This document shows, piece by piece, positions 19,902 through 30,124 of a stretch of 64,000 nt of DNA. How positions within the stretch are numbered: the stretch's first letter is position 1; each line of letters begins with the position of its first letter. The position numbers and the translations under genes are program-made. Origin of the DNA: Sphaerosporella brunnea (taxonomy: Eukaryota; Ascomycota; Pezizomycetes; Pezizales; Pyronemataceae); the NCBI GenBank assembly GCA_008704415.1, contig VXIS01000003.1, positions 124,001 to 188,000 of the forward strand, in the 5' to 3' direction. The notes under the pieces are model-generated. The model had not been told where the DNA came from. It saw only the letters and a list, made by a program, of their open reading frames with translations, and made no database searches.

Positions 19902-21574
19902 CAGTGTTGCACACAAGTCGACAATTCTCGCCGAGGGTCTCGGTCTCGTGAGAATGGTGCCGTCCCGAAATATCTCGCCGGTCTCGTTGCACTCTCGACA
20001 GTTCTCGTTCGGCCTCGTCATTCTCGCGAGTGGTCGGTGACCTGGCCAACATTCAGGCTGCTATGGTGCCGCTGTTGTTTGGCGAGGAATAGCTCGGGTC
20101 GGGAAGTGTCTGCAGAGCGCGGGATACTGGGGCAATGAAAGCCCTATGGTACACGGTTTGTATGGAGGATGGATTTTTAATACATGAGCGTGTATAGATG
20201 CTAGACCCTGTGTATAACAAGACCCCACCAGTCCAGCGTCGCCATACCGAAGGGTTTACGCCCTCATTTAAACGTGTTGCGTTCTTTTTGGGGCACGCAT
20301 CAATGCCTGGATTACAAACAGGACTACAGGTTGCCTATGTTCAGACCTTTCTAGTTGCGCCAGATGGAAAGCTTGTTTATATTATAGAAGTGTTGTCCTG
20401 TGAGGTAGTGGGTCATGTGGCTCCTCCGGGTCAACAATGGCTCGAAGCTGTTATTCTCAATTGAATGGACTCAAACTCACTGATACAGGGCATCAAAGGA
20501 TGCCCTTTTACCCGCTGTACTCAGATTTATCTCCCCATGGATGGGGTAGCCGTCCGCGGGTCCGGCAGCTCCCCTGGGTCAACAATGGCTGGAAGGTGTT
20601 ACTCTGCATGGAATGAGCTCAAACCCACAGATACAGGGCATCGAAGGACGCTCTTTCACCGTCTGTAGTCACATTTATCCCCGCATACATGGTTCTCTTG
20701 TGGCGTCGCCGTATGGGGGTCCGGTTGCTCCCCGGGGTCAACAATAGCTGGAAGCTGTTACTCTCAAGGGAATGGGCTCAATCTCACAGATATAAGGCAT
20801 CAAAGGACACTGTTTCACCCGCTCTTCTCAGATTTATCCCCCCATAAATGGTTGTTGTGAGGGGTGGCCCCGCGGATGTCCTGTGGCCTGTCCGGTTCAA
20901 AAATAGCTGGAAGCTGTTACTGCCAATGGAATGACTTCAACCTCACAAATATGGGGCATTAGAGAACGCTTCTTCTCACTCTGTACTGAGATCTATACCC
21001 CATAGCTTCTCGTCTTGTGGGGTAGTCCCGCCGGGGTCCAGTTATGTTATTCGACCTAGCGTAAGTTATCTCACGATACCTTGGTTGTGTGGATGCTGAC
21101 GCCGCGGTTGAGCTTCCACAGCGCCCGCAGAACGGAACTTCAACGGATTTTATCCGCTGCAGGGAACCCTCAAGTATGCCATCAAGCTCATGTGTCCCCC
21201 GAGACTCTCCAGGCCCTCATGACTTTGCAGACATGGTGGAAGCAAGACGCTCTGCGGTTTGATACGATCGTTGCCAGTCCATAGTGATTCGGTGGAGGAT
21301 GACCAATGAAATGTTCCATATCGAGTGGCTGGTACACAAATTTGTTGTTATGTTCCTCGCCCATCTAGGTGCACCAGCGCGCATGACCCCTCGGCCCAGT
21401 TTATGATGCAGACTGGAATCTCTCCCTCGCTCGAGAGATTCTCGCCGGGTCTCGCCTGGTCTCGCGAGGCCAGCGTCATTCTCGGTCAGTCTCGCCATTC
21501 TCGGGTGGTCTCGACAGTTCTCGACATGTCTCGATCATTCTCAGTCTCGTCTTGTGGTCTCGTGTGCATCACTG
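19902..21574. mobile_element. hAT element, family B, 1.67 kb, with internal satellite
   Basis: Left end CAGTGTTGCACACAAGTCGA, right end inverse of CAGTGATGCACACGAGACC. Flanks AGTATAGC (19894-19901) and GGTATAGC (21575-21582) match at 7 of 8. Both subterminal regions (19920-20040 and 21425-21565) are arrays of TCTCG with variable spacing. The centre holds four tandem 150-160-bp satellite units. The first 450 bp of interior (20160-20410) is shared with 32828-33070 in the larger family B element. No transposase frame is seen. Confidence 0.88.
20395..21010. repeat. Tandem 150-160-bp satellite, four units
   Basis: Each unit runs roughly: GGGTCAACAATGGCTGGAAG, ...ACTCTCAATGGAATG..CTCAAAC, CACAGATACAGGGCATCAAA, GGACGCTCTTTCACCCGC, then TGTACTCAGATTTATCCCC. 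The GGCATC landmark recurs at about 20488, 20636, 20795 and 20953. One unit is present at 35820-35945 and four related units at 62700-63240. Units have diverged, so expansion is not very recent. Confidence 0.75.
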
Positions 21575-21582
21575 GGTATAGC

Positions 21583-22165
21583 ATCAATCGCTCACCGACA
21601 CGGGCAGCGGGCGGCTGCTGCGAGTCCTGCGGCCGAAGAGGACGATGCGATGCAGGAGTTCTACAATAAAATAGGTGAACGATGGTGTAACTGTGGTGCT
21701 CAAAGCTCAAAAAAAGCGCATTAATTGCTGCGTGCAGATGCGTTTTATGAAGCAGCTGGAAGCCGCACACCTCATCGCGCAGCGGAGCTCACCTTACCTC
21801 GGCTTTCTCTACCCAAGAAGAATCATTTTTCGTGAACAAGTTGCAGGAAAGCAGAGCGTGGACGCCGTTGGTGACTATGATTCTGGCGCCAAGACGGATC
21901 TTGGGTCGGATCTTGAGGGTACAGGTGGAGATGGTACAGAGATTCATAGCGACCATGACGCGCGGGAGGGTGCAGATTCAGCTGCCGAGGCTTCACAGCC
22001 GGTGCATCTCGCAGCGTGTGATCTGTACGCATATACAACCTACATACCATGGACATCACGCCGGAATGCAGCAGCTCGAGCGTGTGAGCTGAGTCTGCGA
22101 ACCGGAGAGGCTAACTGGAGCCTAGCTACGAGCTCCTCTGGACCCGGCTCGAGTCCAGCAGTATG
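21583..22165 (+). pseudogene. Transposon-protein fragment with acidic linker
   Basis: The plus frame contains SDLEGTGGDGTEIHSDHD followed by AREGADSAAEASQP. The same acidic linker is encoded on the minus strand at 48460-48550 (GTARDGTEIDSDHN, EGAHSAAEA) and a related one at 55040-55110. The 3' end (22070-22160) is rich in the GAGCTCGAG motif. I take it as a relic of one repeated, unrecognised transposon protein. It directly follows the family B hAT insertion. Confidence 0.4.
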
Positions 22166-22391
22166 TTAGCGGTTCTGGGGGCGGGGCTAAGACTACGAAT
22201 GGTAAGGAGAAGACGAGGATGGCAGGTTATTAGCCGGCTGGTGAGTTGGTTGCTGTTCAGTATAGGGATCGAGGCGTGGCTACAGCGGTGCAAGGGTGGA
22301 TATGGCACACGATGGCACTCCACGATTCTATGCCCGAAAGTGCACCGTTGCTCGACGGCTGCCTTCATAGAACATCCGCACCGTTGCTGAG

Positions 22392-22700
22392 ATGATGACC
22401 GTTTGGCCAAAATATCTTTTCGCTAACGTCGGAGTCGTTTGCATTCGGCCGCAGGAACTGAGCAGTAACGAGACGGCAGCCGGGCAGTGGTTACAAAGCA
22501 ACAGTAGGACGCAAAGTGCCACTATGGTGCAGGCGGCTATAAACCTGCAGCACACTCGAAATCTTGCTGACTTCAACAGCGTGCTGACGGCGCAGAAAAT
22601 GGACGACGCGGTGGTCAAAGCGCTGATCAAAGCGGTGGTAGAAGCGTCCGCGGTGGTGGGGATCTCGAGCAATAAAAAACGCGAGGCGTGGGGACTGTGA
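22392..22700 (+). pseudogene. Transposon-associated helical ORF, copy 2
   Basis: A 102-codon frame ending in NLADFNSVLTAQKMDDAVVK and AVVGISSNKKREAWGL. The most complete of the copies of this short, charged, probably helical protein. It converges with a minus-strand C-terminal piece of the DDE transposase at 22850-22760, as at 5921-6385. No function is assigned. Confidence 0.4.
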
Positions 22701-22759
22701 ATGATTATAGTTCCACAATAAAATTGCGCCCCCGCTGCCGCCGCAATCACCGTCGCTGC

Positions 22760-22850
22760 GTCAATCAATATACTGCTTGTCGCCAAACGCGTTCCAATAT
22801 GCTTGGATGATGAGCATGCGTGGCTGGCGAACTCGTGCAACTTCAAGCGT
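22760..22850 (-). pseudogene. DDE transposase, C-terminal scrap
   Basis: Minus-strand translation RVRQPRMLIIQAYWNAFGDKQY matches the C-terminus of the fungal DDE transposase copies (IIQAYPDGVMFGDKQY near 38815). Stops follow immediately. Confidence 0.45.
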
Positions 22851-23249
22851 GCGCGGGTCCTTATTCAGCCATCCAGACCAGTCTCAGCCAGCTGTGCACA
22901 GACAAAAGTCTTTACCTGGACATTCCAGATATAATCGTAGCCAGGCCAGTTGGGCGCTTTCGATTTGAGACGAGTAGCTTTTTTATGTCTACCAGGCCCA
23001 AAGAATTGTTAGCCGGAGCGCGCGGCGTGAGCATTTTAGATTGGAGCCATATCCCCTATTTCGAAATTTGGATTCTCTTTGGACCAGATACTCGAGCCCA
23101 TTTCTGTTCCTGAGCTTGACGTGCTTCTCCACGTTCGTCATCTTCAACCTCATGCTGGCCAATTTCTTCTTCCTCCTCTTCACCGACGCCCGGGATCTCG
23201 GGCGCGGCTATTTACTATGAAGCAGGCTCCGCATTTTTGTGTCATCCAG
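22851..23249. other. No supported gene
   Basis: Pyrimidine-rich stretch at 23130-23190; otherwise nothing recognisable. Confidence 0.3.
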
Positions 23250-23440
23250 CCGCGGCCTCACCCTCAGCCAGACGCCTGCGGTTGTGAATAGCTGTTCCTT
23301 GCCGTGAAATGATGGTCCTTTTGCGCGGTCTCGTCGTTGCTGTTGCTGGCTGCGTCCGTGTGTAGTTTCAATAGTTTGGGGCCAGCCAACAGTGTCAATT
23401 CACCATGACGAGTCGGAAAAAATGGTGATTTCACAATGAT
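23250..23440. repeat. Dispersed repeat, copy 2 (other copy 7930-8237)
   Basis: Shares AGCCAGACGCCTGCG, GAATAGCTGT, CGTGAAATGATGGTCC, GTTGCTGGCTGC and GGCCAGCCAACAG in order with the first copy. On the minus strand it encodes the same RTIISRQ.TAIH.RRRLAE peptide. Confidence 0.5.
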
Positions 23441-23617
23441 ATCCGTCAAAAAACAGAAGTGGCATTCAGAAATAACATGAAAAATGCAAACAGATAGGAA
23501 ACCAGCAACCCACAAACTCCATCTCATTTATCTGTGATCCGACGGCCTGATGCCGAACAGTTCCTCCAATTGCATCAACCCGATCATGGCATTGTGACCC
23601 TCACAGGATACCTGGCG

Positions 23618-24683
23618 TTACCCCCACTGGCACCCCACCACACGAACAAGTTGCCGGCGTTCATCGTCGGGGGCAAAACGCACATCCAGTAATCGCCCTC
23701 GCCAGGCAGGAGTGTGACCACCATCGGTACACCCAGTCGCTCTCCAGTCGCTCTGGGTGTCGGCCACCTCCGTTGAGAAACGGAAGTTGATGCTCCTCGG
23801 CGTCGGGCGGCCCGCATTGACGGCATGCATGTAAAGGGCAAGCACGACGACCAGGTTGACGTCCTGTCTAAACCGCATCCTGGGCGGCACCTCGTGACCG
23901 AAGAAGCCCCGCGCAGCGGCCACCCAGATGTGTTCAACGGCGGCCATCCACTGCGTCACGGACGCCGGGTGCTGCGGGTACGGGAGAGTGTTTGGTGCAA
24001 GGCGCACCGCGAACATCCTTGCCGTGTCCGTCAATTGGAGAAATGGAAGTTGAGGCTGGCCGGCGCTCGGACGCCTACATTGACGTCATTGAGGTAACGT
24101 ACAATGACCACGACCAGGTCCACGCCCTGTCGGTAGGGCACCCCGGGCGGCATCCCTTTGCCGAACAATCCTCTCAGATGCTTTCAACCGCGGCCATCCA
24201 CTGCGCCACTGATCCTGGGCGCTGCGGGTATGGGTCAATGTTCAGCGCAATGCGCACGGTGAACATCTTTCCCGTTTCGCTCCATTGCGTGCCGAAAAAC
24301 CGCCACCAGACACGCGGCACCTCGTTCAAGGCCACCATGTCCACGCCCCCCGTGGGCAGGTTGTTTGGAGCCCGGAAACCTCTGTCGCAGTGCAGCAGCA
24401 CTCGGATCAGGTTTTGAGCGTCTAGGTTGGGGATGCATGTCTGGCATGTCGGGCCGCCTCCTAGCCGTCCCAGGAACTCCGGGACCGTCTGCGACAGGGG
24501 CTGACGCAGTCGCGCCAGCCCCTGCTGGCCCCCCCCGAATTTGTGGTGGCATATGGGACACACCGTCGTAAAGTTGGCGTCGTTCTGCGGTACGTAGCCT
24601 GGATGTTGGGTGTCCCCGGGCAAGTATATAGAGTTCGCTGGGTGGGAAGGAAAATTGAATATGGCACAGAGAAACAAAATCAC
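23618..24683 (-). pseudogene. Tandemly duplicated gene of unknown function with CxxC pairs
   Basis: The upstream copy (24683-24174) has a CPICHHKFGGG knuckle and CQTCIPN, then VPRVWWRFFGTQWSETGKMF, ALNIDPYPQRPGSVAQWMAAVE and, after a one-base frame change near 24175, LRGLFGKGMPPGVPYRQGVD. The downstream copy (24034-23618) repeats only the later part: TDTARMFAVRLAPN, PYPQHPASVTQWMAAVE, GFFGHEVPPRMRFRQDVNLV, then a unique tail. The two copies share about 270 bp in tandem. The CxxC pairs could bind zinc. A TATATA at about 24629 (minus sense) lies just before the first CxxC. The family is not recognised; duplication plus frameshift suggests decay, though the downstream copy is open. Confidence 0.45.
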
Positions 24684-24813
24684 TCAATGTACCGGAACTC
24701 CGCATGTCGGTACCCAAGTTTCCTGGCCTCTTCTTCCGATAATCCCTCTGGGCATGAAACGCATTCCAGGCCTTCGCAGCTTCAACATGGTCGTCCTGTG
24801 TGGTCGTGCTTGC

Positions 24814-25460
24814 TGGAGGAGATCGATCCCTTCGCTGCCGTGCCGCGGAAGCGGGAGATCGATCCCTTCGCTGCCGCTTTCTGTGGCAGTAGTGCCACCG
24901 ACAGTCGGGGGCGTGGGGGCGGGGCATAGAGGGGGCTTGGTGGCGGGGCATAGAGGGGGTTTTCGGCGGCGAGCAAAAGATCTGGTGTGGTGAGGTGTGG
25001 GAGATCGATCCCTTCGCTGCCGCTTTCTGCGGTAGTAGTGCCATCGACTGTCGGTGGCTTGGGGGCGGGGCATAGAGGTGGCTTGGTCGCGGGGCATAGA
25101 GCGGGTTTTCGGCGGTGAGCAAAAGATGTGGTGTGGTGAGGTGTAGTGGATCAGGAGATCGCTCCCTTCGCTGCCGTGCCGCGGAAGGAGGAGATCGATC
25201 CCTTCGCTGCAGCTTTCTGTGGCAGTAGTGCCACCGACTGTCGGGGGCTTGGGGGCGGGGCATAGAGGGGCTTTTCGGTGCGGTGAGCAAAGATCTGGTG
25301 TGGTGAGGTGTAGTGGGTCAGGAGAAGGAAGCCCTTCCGAACTCCGCATCGACCCCACAACTAGATCCCTTCGCTGCCGCTTTCGATGGCAGTAGTGCCA
25401 CCCACTGTCGGGGGCTTGGGTTGGCGGCGGGGCATAGAGGGGGCTTGGTGGCTTAGACCC
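24814..25460. repeat. Minisatellite, about five units of 40-185 bp
   Basis: Repeats of GGAGATCGATCCCTTCGCTG, GTGGCAGTAGTGCCACCGAC, TCGGGGGCTTGGGGGCGGGG, CATAGAGGGGG and GCAAAAGATCTGGTGTGGTG. Landmarks recur at about 24815, 24854, 25000, 25186 and 25360. The GGCAGTAGTGCC core is a perfect hairpin. Long open frames on the minus strand here (266 and 351 codons) are translations of the repeat and are not annotated. Confidence 0.7.
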
Positions 25461-26603
25461 CACAACTAGGCAAACTAGCTTCACTGACCATCACTCACAT
25501 GCGGTGGTCACCACAATCGAATAACACACCCCGTCGTTTGAACCAGCGTCTGGCTATCCAGGCCAGAAACGCTTGGCCCTCTCGGCCAATATGTCGCCGT
25601 GAATCAGAGTATATTAGTATCATTCGTCAGTTCCACGAGCCGAGAGGTGGTTGCTTACGCTGGCGGTGCATCGCGGAGTCGATCCTCAGGCAGAGCATCG
25701 TCGCGGGAGCTCAGATGGGGGTCGGGGGCTTGATACGTCTTGCTGTTGCCAGTCCTGAGTTCTGGGATGAGGCATGGAGAAAACCGGAGTTTATATGGCT
25801 GGGCTGCGGGTTCAAAAGTGCCGGATGCAAGTCGGGCGGGTGCAAAGTGTGAGCCGCGGTTGTTGTCGCGATCTAGTCGCTGTCCTGTCACGAAAGAGTT
25901 GGGCTGCGGTTACTGTTCTGCTCCTGGGGTGCTTGGTACTGCTGCTGCAGCTGTTGAACATCGGTTTGGGCATCACCACACTGAAGCTATCGACAATTAC
26001 CGTTCCTTGAAGTCGTCGCGGTAACCCGATGAGCAGTGTGCCCCTCGTGGTTCACGGAGTAATTTTATTTGTCGATAACCCTTCTAAACGGCAACAGGAT
26101 ACGCTGGCATCTTTACCCTGGGACGGATGGCGTCTGCGGTTTGAATCTGGCTGGGGGCTCGGGCTTTGCTCATCCAGTCCGATGCAGTCCGAGTTGATGG
26201 CAAGCTTTCCCGCCAGCGGCCGCGCGTGTGTGCGCTTGACGCAGGTTGTAACAACGAGCAGCTTGCGGTAATGACTTTCATGAACGCGTGGGAGCCGTAC
26301 TCACAATACCCTCCATGCCAGCTGCTAAACGCGGCACGGGCCGGCCATTGTATGCTTTGAACGAGCCATTCTCTTGTAGTTACGACAGCGCGTTCCCCGC
26401 CCACCGCGCTGCTTCAAATACTCCAACGCTGGATAAATGCTTCCGCAGCCTCCCTTCGACCGCTACCACATCATCATCATCACCACAATCATCAACGCAG
26501 CAAACACATCAACATCGACAACAACATCCACCACCACGACTTACAACTCACAACCAATCTTTCCTTCACAACCTCAATCTTTTTTTTTTTCGATTCACAC
26601 AAC
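25461..26603. other. Intergenic; probable leader of the small zinc-ribbon gene
   Basis: No coding frame with a domain. CATCATCATCATCACC-type simple sequence lies at 26466-26500 and a T-run at 26580-26590, close to the start of the next gene, consistent with a pyrimidine- and CA-rich 5' leader. Confidence 0.3.
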
Positions 26604-26762
26604 ATGACTACCGAGTGGTTGCCGGGCATGCTCTGGATGTGCTGCCGCTGCGGTTTTCAGAGCAGCTTGGAGTTCGCTCCTGGCGCCGCGCACGTCTGCG
26701 GTGGCTGCGGCAGGCCGATCTGTATGCATGCGCAATGCAGACGCGAGAATCCGCCGGCGTAG
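26604..26762 (+). CDS. Small zinc-ribbon protein, 52 aa
   Basis: ATG at 26604 preceded by ACAAC, stop TAG at 26760-26762. The peptide has WMCCRCGF, then VCGGCGRPICMHAQC: two CxxC pairs 20 residues apart plus a third CxxxxC. This pattern fits a zinc ribbon and resembles the short fungal proteins annotated as probable zinc-ribbon or double zinc-ribbon domain proteins. No signal peptide or membrane segment. The 5' flank is CA-rich and the 3' flank T-rich, both usual around fungal genes. Function unknown. Too short to be certain; the ordered cysteine spacing is the main support. Confidence 0.45.
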   Translation: MTTEWLPGMLWMCCRCGFQSSLEFAPGAAHVCGGCGRPICMHAQCRRENPPA

Positions 26763-26889
26763 CGCGCGACGCGACGGCCTCTGGGTTTCGATTTTTCGGG
26801 GTATTTTTTTTTTTTTTCTACCGTTTTTTGGGTTTTTTCTTGACTGGTTGGCTGCTATCACGGTGTTTTTTTTCGGTCGCGCTGCAGTG

Positions 26890-27415
26890 TGAGCTTGTGG
26901 CAGTTTAGTTTTGTTTTTGTTTTTCCTTTTGTTGTCTGCAGCTTTTCGCGGTTTCTTTCGTTGTCAGCAGCTTTTCGCTATTCCTTTTGTTGTCAGCAGG
27001 AGTTCGTGGTTGCAAATTTATGAAGTCAATTATTCCCTCTCGTTCTGCACAACGGTGAACGTTCGAACCGTGCCCGCGCGGCGCAGGAGGCTGTGGGCTT
27101 TGATGCGCAGGAATTGGTGTATGTGCTGACGCTGTCAAAGTTGGCTTACATCACGAGTGAAAACATCTGGATGCTGCTAGCTCGGGTGTTAGCTGATGGT
27201 GCCAAAGATCTTATCGATCTTCCTATTGTGTGTTATCAATCATCCTATTGTTATCAATCTTCGTAATGCTTTTAATCAATCTCCCTATCGCTTCGTATCA
27301 ATCTCCCCATTTTTCCTGATCAATCTCCGCATTTTTCGTTATCAATCTTCCTATTGCTTATTATCAATCTGCCCATGTTTGGTTATCAATCTCCCCGTCG
27401 TTAGGTCATCTTTTT
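26890..27415. repeat. Short tandem repeats, T-rich
   Basis: 26890-27000 has about three 30-bp units of the form TTTTGTTGTCAGCAGCTTTTCG. 27210-27410 has about nine irregular units of TTATCAATCTNCCNATTG, 20-26 bp each. Confidence 0.6.
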
Positions 27416-27619
27416 CAACCGCGATCGACCTCCCGGTTCTACCAGAACAGCTCTCCCGCAAGGGGCATACCCTGATTTCAGGCGACATTTTCGCCGTATG
27501 AACCCTGGCAGCTCCGCTTCGCATCGACGCGGACTGAAGAGGGTGGGACAACGCAACCCACAGCCCAATGCCATTTGGCCACAAACTGGGACAACACGGA
27601 CAGCCAACACAACCATCGG

Positions 27620-28021
27620 CTACGACACGATTGCGCAACAGACTCCCCACCACTGAGCTGTACGCCTACACGTTGAACTGCGCTGGGCCATAACGTGGGA
27701 AACGGCGTTTAAATAACAAAAGTTAACATCACGAAGTGTATTTACCGAGCCCGAGGTAGATTTAGGCCAAGCCGAATTGCCTTTATGACTGGTTCTCCAC
27801 ACTCTTTGGGCTTTGTACGGTACACTGATGCCCACAATACCGTACAGCTTCGGTACTGAGGCAATTTCACCGGATCCAAAGCACGGTCCTTTTTCACGTA
27901 ACCGCAGGGCGATGAAGCCGAAGATGGTGTGGAGGATGGAACGAAAGTCCTCTGCACGCGGGTGACGCAGGGTGTCATAAAAAAGCTCCTGATTATGCGA
28001 CCTCAATTTCAACCATTTCAA
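27620..28021 (-). other. Conserved-looking ORF, one half of an inverted duplication
   Basis: 133-codon frame containing ELFYDTLRHPRAEDFRSI, HTIFGFIALRL and CFGSGEIASVPKLYG, then NSAWPKS. An inverted, decayed copy lies at 28225-28345 on the plus strand (FGSGEIALVPKRYG). The order (P..DF..I, F.FI, FG..I..VP.L, ..WP) weakly recalls the calponin-homology region of the kinetochore protein Ndc80, but too few residues support this to name it. Codon-level preservation of the FGSGEIA block in both copies suggests it was coding. Confidence 0.35.
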
Positions 28022-28224
28022 ACAACAGCAAAGAAAACGTGAACGCCAGCCAGACAGATCCGCTCCCTTTTCATCAATAATGCCTTACGGTCCGTTTATT
28101 CGGTCTGGTCTTGAGCTTGGGCGCCATGTTCAAGTTGGTGCTGACGGGGTCACAATTGTTTCCTGCACATTCTTCTCACTTTCGTTTCGTGGCGCGGGCA
28201 GACTAGCCTTTTCGTCATCCTCCC

Positions 28225-28345
28225 ACCATACTCCACACCATCTGCGGCTCAATTGCCCCGGGTTGAGTTGAAAAGAACCCGGCTTTGGATCCGGTGAAAT
28301 TGCCTTAGTACCGAAGCGCTACGGTAGCCTCGACAACCGATAACT
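28225..28345 (+). pseudogene. Inverted, decayed copy of the 27620-28021 ORF
   Basis: CTCCACACCATC...GGCTTTGGATCCGGTGAAAT matches the reverse complement of 27855-27945. Translation gives PGFGSGEIALVPKRYGSLDN then a stop. About 300 bp separates the two arms. Confidence 0.45.
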
Positions 28346-28651
28346 GAAGCCATGGGAAAATTAAGCGGCATGTTAAAATTACAAAGGACATCCAATATCG
28401 GAGGCGTCAAAACAGACCGCTCTCCTTTCTCTATCGGCAAGCGTGGAATTGCCTGAACCATACTTCAAGGCCGCGCCTCAAGGGAGCCACAAGCCTATTT
28501 GAGGCACAGGCGCACCATCAAACGCTGATACTAGAAGAGGAGCTGAAATCGTCTGCTGGATTGAGCGCTTGGAGGACATGGCCAAATATTCAAGACCCAT
28601 CGATGGGTAGCGAATGGTAGCGGCCATCCTCCGAAAGCAACCACCCACGCC

Positions 28652-29381
28652 CAGGGCTGCCAAACGTCCGGCCAGTCCGGCTTTGAGCGCGGCCTGAACC
28701 GAACTGATTGAAACGGGCTTTTGAAATCACGGCCCGTTTGGACAAGGCTTTGTGGATCGAGACCCAGGCGCCTACGCGCACCCGCCAGGCCTAGAAGTGC
28801 CCGGCGCCCGTCGGGCCTGGCAGGCAGCTGTAGTTCATTGCTTACACAGACATCAAGGAAAGAAACATGAACCCAGGATTGGAGGCATTCGATGACTTCT
28901 ACAACACCGTCTCCCAAGGAACCCCGTGGATCCGTAATGGTGTACCGACCCCGGGGAATTGTTAGTGATGCTTCCATCGACACCAACTTCAAAGCACACT
29001 CTCACCCGATGAACACGCGTTCTGCTTCAGCAGACATCGCTGGAATCGCATTGAGCTGAACTCCCATGCGAGGCAGATCTCGTCCGAACATCCCATTGGA
29101 GCCTTGGTCCATCGCCTGAACCCAGTAGTCTTGCATGCGACCGAATCCTTCGACCAGGAGTAGCTGAAATTGCTACAATGCATCGACTTGGGAGCCTTCC
29201 AACCGGGCGCGCTTTTTCTGCGTTCGGCACAAAGACCGACCCGACCTTAATTCAGGATACGGGGCACCGGCCGGCACCTATCAGATATCCAGGTTTTTCT
29301 CCTGCTAGCCCGAATCTGTGGGGCTTGCCTCATCACCGGCCCGACCTGACCCACTCCTTGGGGCCCCGTTTGACCTGGCGG
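28652..29381 (-). mobile_element. Family A hAT element, truncated, with transposase C-terminus
   Basis: Minus orientation. The family A end lies at 28652 (CAGGGCTGCCAAACGTCC); the opposite end is missing, the match stopping near 29381. Between them is the hAT dimerisation region: DALQQFQLLLVEGFGRMQDY, GMFGRDLPRMGVQLNAIPAM and SAEAERVFIG, then an intron-like stretch with a GTGAGA donor and CACTAAC branch site whose acceptor AG is changed to GG, then RYTITDP and VVEVIECLQSWV. So this is a decayed sibling of the spliced copy at 42422-42908. The broken end lies about 80 bp upstream of the TATA box of the next gene. Confidence 0.75.
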
Positions 29382-29460
29382 CTGCAGTGCCACCCCAGCG
29401 TCAATGGCACCCGAGCCCACGATGAGGATTCATGGGGCCGCGCAGTCTGGGCCCAACTGG

Positions 29461-29470
29461 TATATAAATA
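29461..29470 (+). promoter_or_regulatory. TATA box of the 184-aa gene
   Basis: TATATAAATA lies 58 bp upstream of the ATG at 29519 and is followed by a C/T-rich leader ending CCACCACC ATG. Truncated hAT DNA ends about 80 bp further upstream. Confidence 0.65.
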
Positions 29471-29518
29471 CCACATTCCACGAGGTCTCATCAACAATCC
29501 TTCCCCCCATCCACCACC

Positions 29519-30124
29519 ATGACAACACCCAAAGTCTCGCACAACCCTTCGCCAGCACACACCTCCCGCAAACGTTCGCGTTCCCCCTCCACCGGCATCG
29601 ACGATTACAACCCCACTCCGTGCCCACGCATCTGCAAGAAAACGAAGACGACGTTTTCCGGATCCGGCAGTGAAGCCGATCCGCTCGACCTTACCGGCGA
29701 CGACTCCGACGAGTCCGCACCACCAGCCACCGGGGCTCCTCCTGCAACTCCCAGCAAGGAGGAGCTCTGGCTGCGTCGGGACTTCCCTTGTCGCCGCCCC
29801 AGCACCATGGCAGGTGTCATGTGGACGACGTTTTGGCCGGCAAGGTCTGCGGCCGACATGTTCGGCCTGATCCGGGTCGGCCGTAGCTGCTACCACGACG
29901 ACGCGGATAAATGTAAGTGCTTGCTGTTCTCGAGTGTTGCGAGATGTTGACGTTCGTTGGTAGTTGTCTATGACCTCGACGAGCTTGCGAAGCCGGTGCC
30001 TGGCGCACACGGGAGGGCGGACATTGGCCGTGCCTCCCTACGAACCAGGCTCCAAGAGGCTGGTATCACCCGCCCGATTGGCCGCGTGTTGGAGGAGAGG
30101 AGGTTGGGGGTTTTCAGGGGGTGA
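29519..30124 (+). CDS. Hypothetical nuclear-type protein, 184 aa, one intron
   Basis: Exon 1 is 29519-29912. A 51-nt intron, 29913-29963, has a GTAAGT donor and a TAG acceptor with a TTGAC branch-like site. Exon 2 is 29964-30124, stop TGA. Splicing joins codon T|TT and gives DDADKFVYDLDELAKPVPGA, then RTRLQEAGITRPIGRVLEER, whereas the unspliced frame stops within 15 codons. The first 60 residues are basic and Ser/Pro-rich with RKRSRSP and KKTK, possible nuclear localisation signals, followed by an acidic DLTGDDSDES stretch. The rest (LWLRRDFPCRRPSTMAGVMW onward) looks like a compact domain of about 100 residues that I do not recognise. TATA box, Kozak-like CCACCATGA, consensus donor and frame-restoring intron together make this one of the best supported genes in the window. 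Confidence 0.7.

Noticed and set aside
22328..22846. 172-codon minus ORF
   Set aside because: Antisense to the helical ORF; the DDE C-terminal residues here are in a different minus frame.
24235..25484. Minus-strand ORFs of 351 and 266 codons
   Set aside because: They translate the minisatellite (repeated SLYAP/GGTTATES peptides) and run through the true frame of the CxxC gene in another phase.
27620..28021. Naming the ORF as NDC80
   Set aside because: Only a loose order of a few residues agrees; reported as unrecognised with the resemblance noted.
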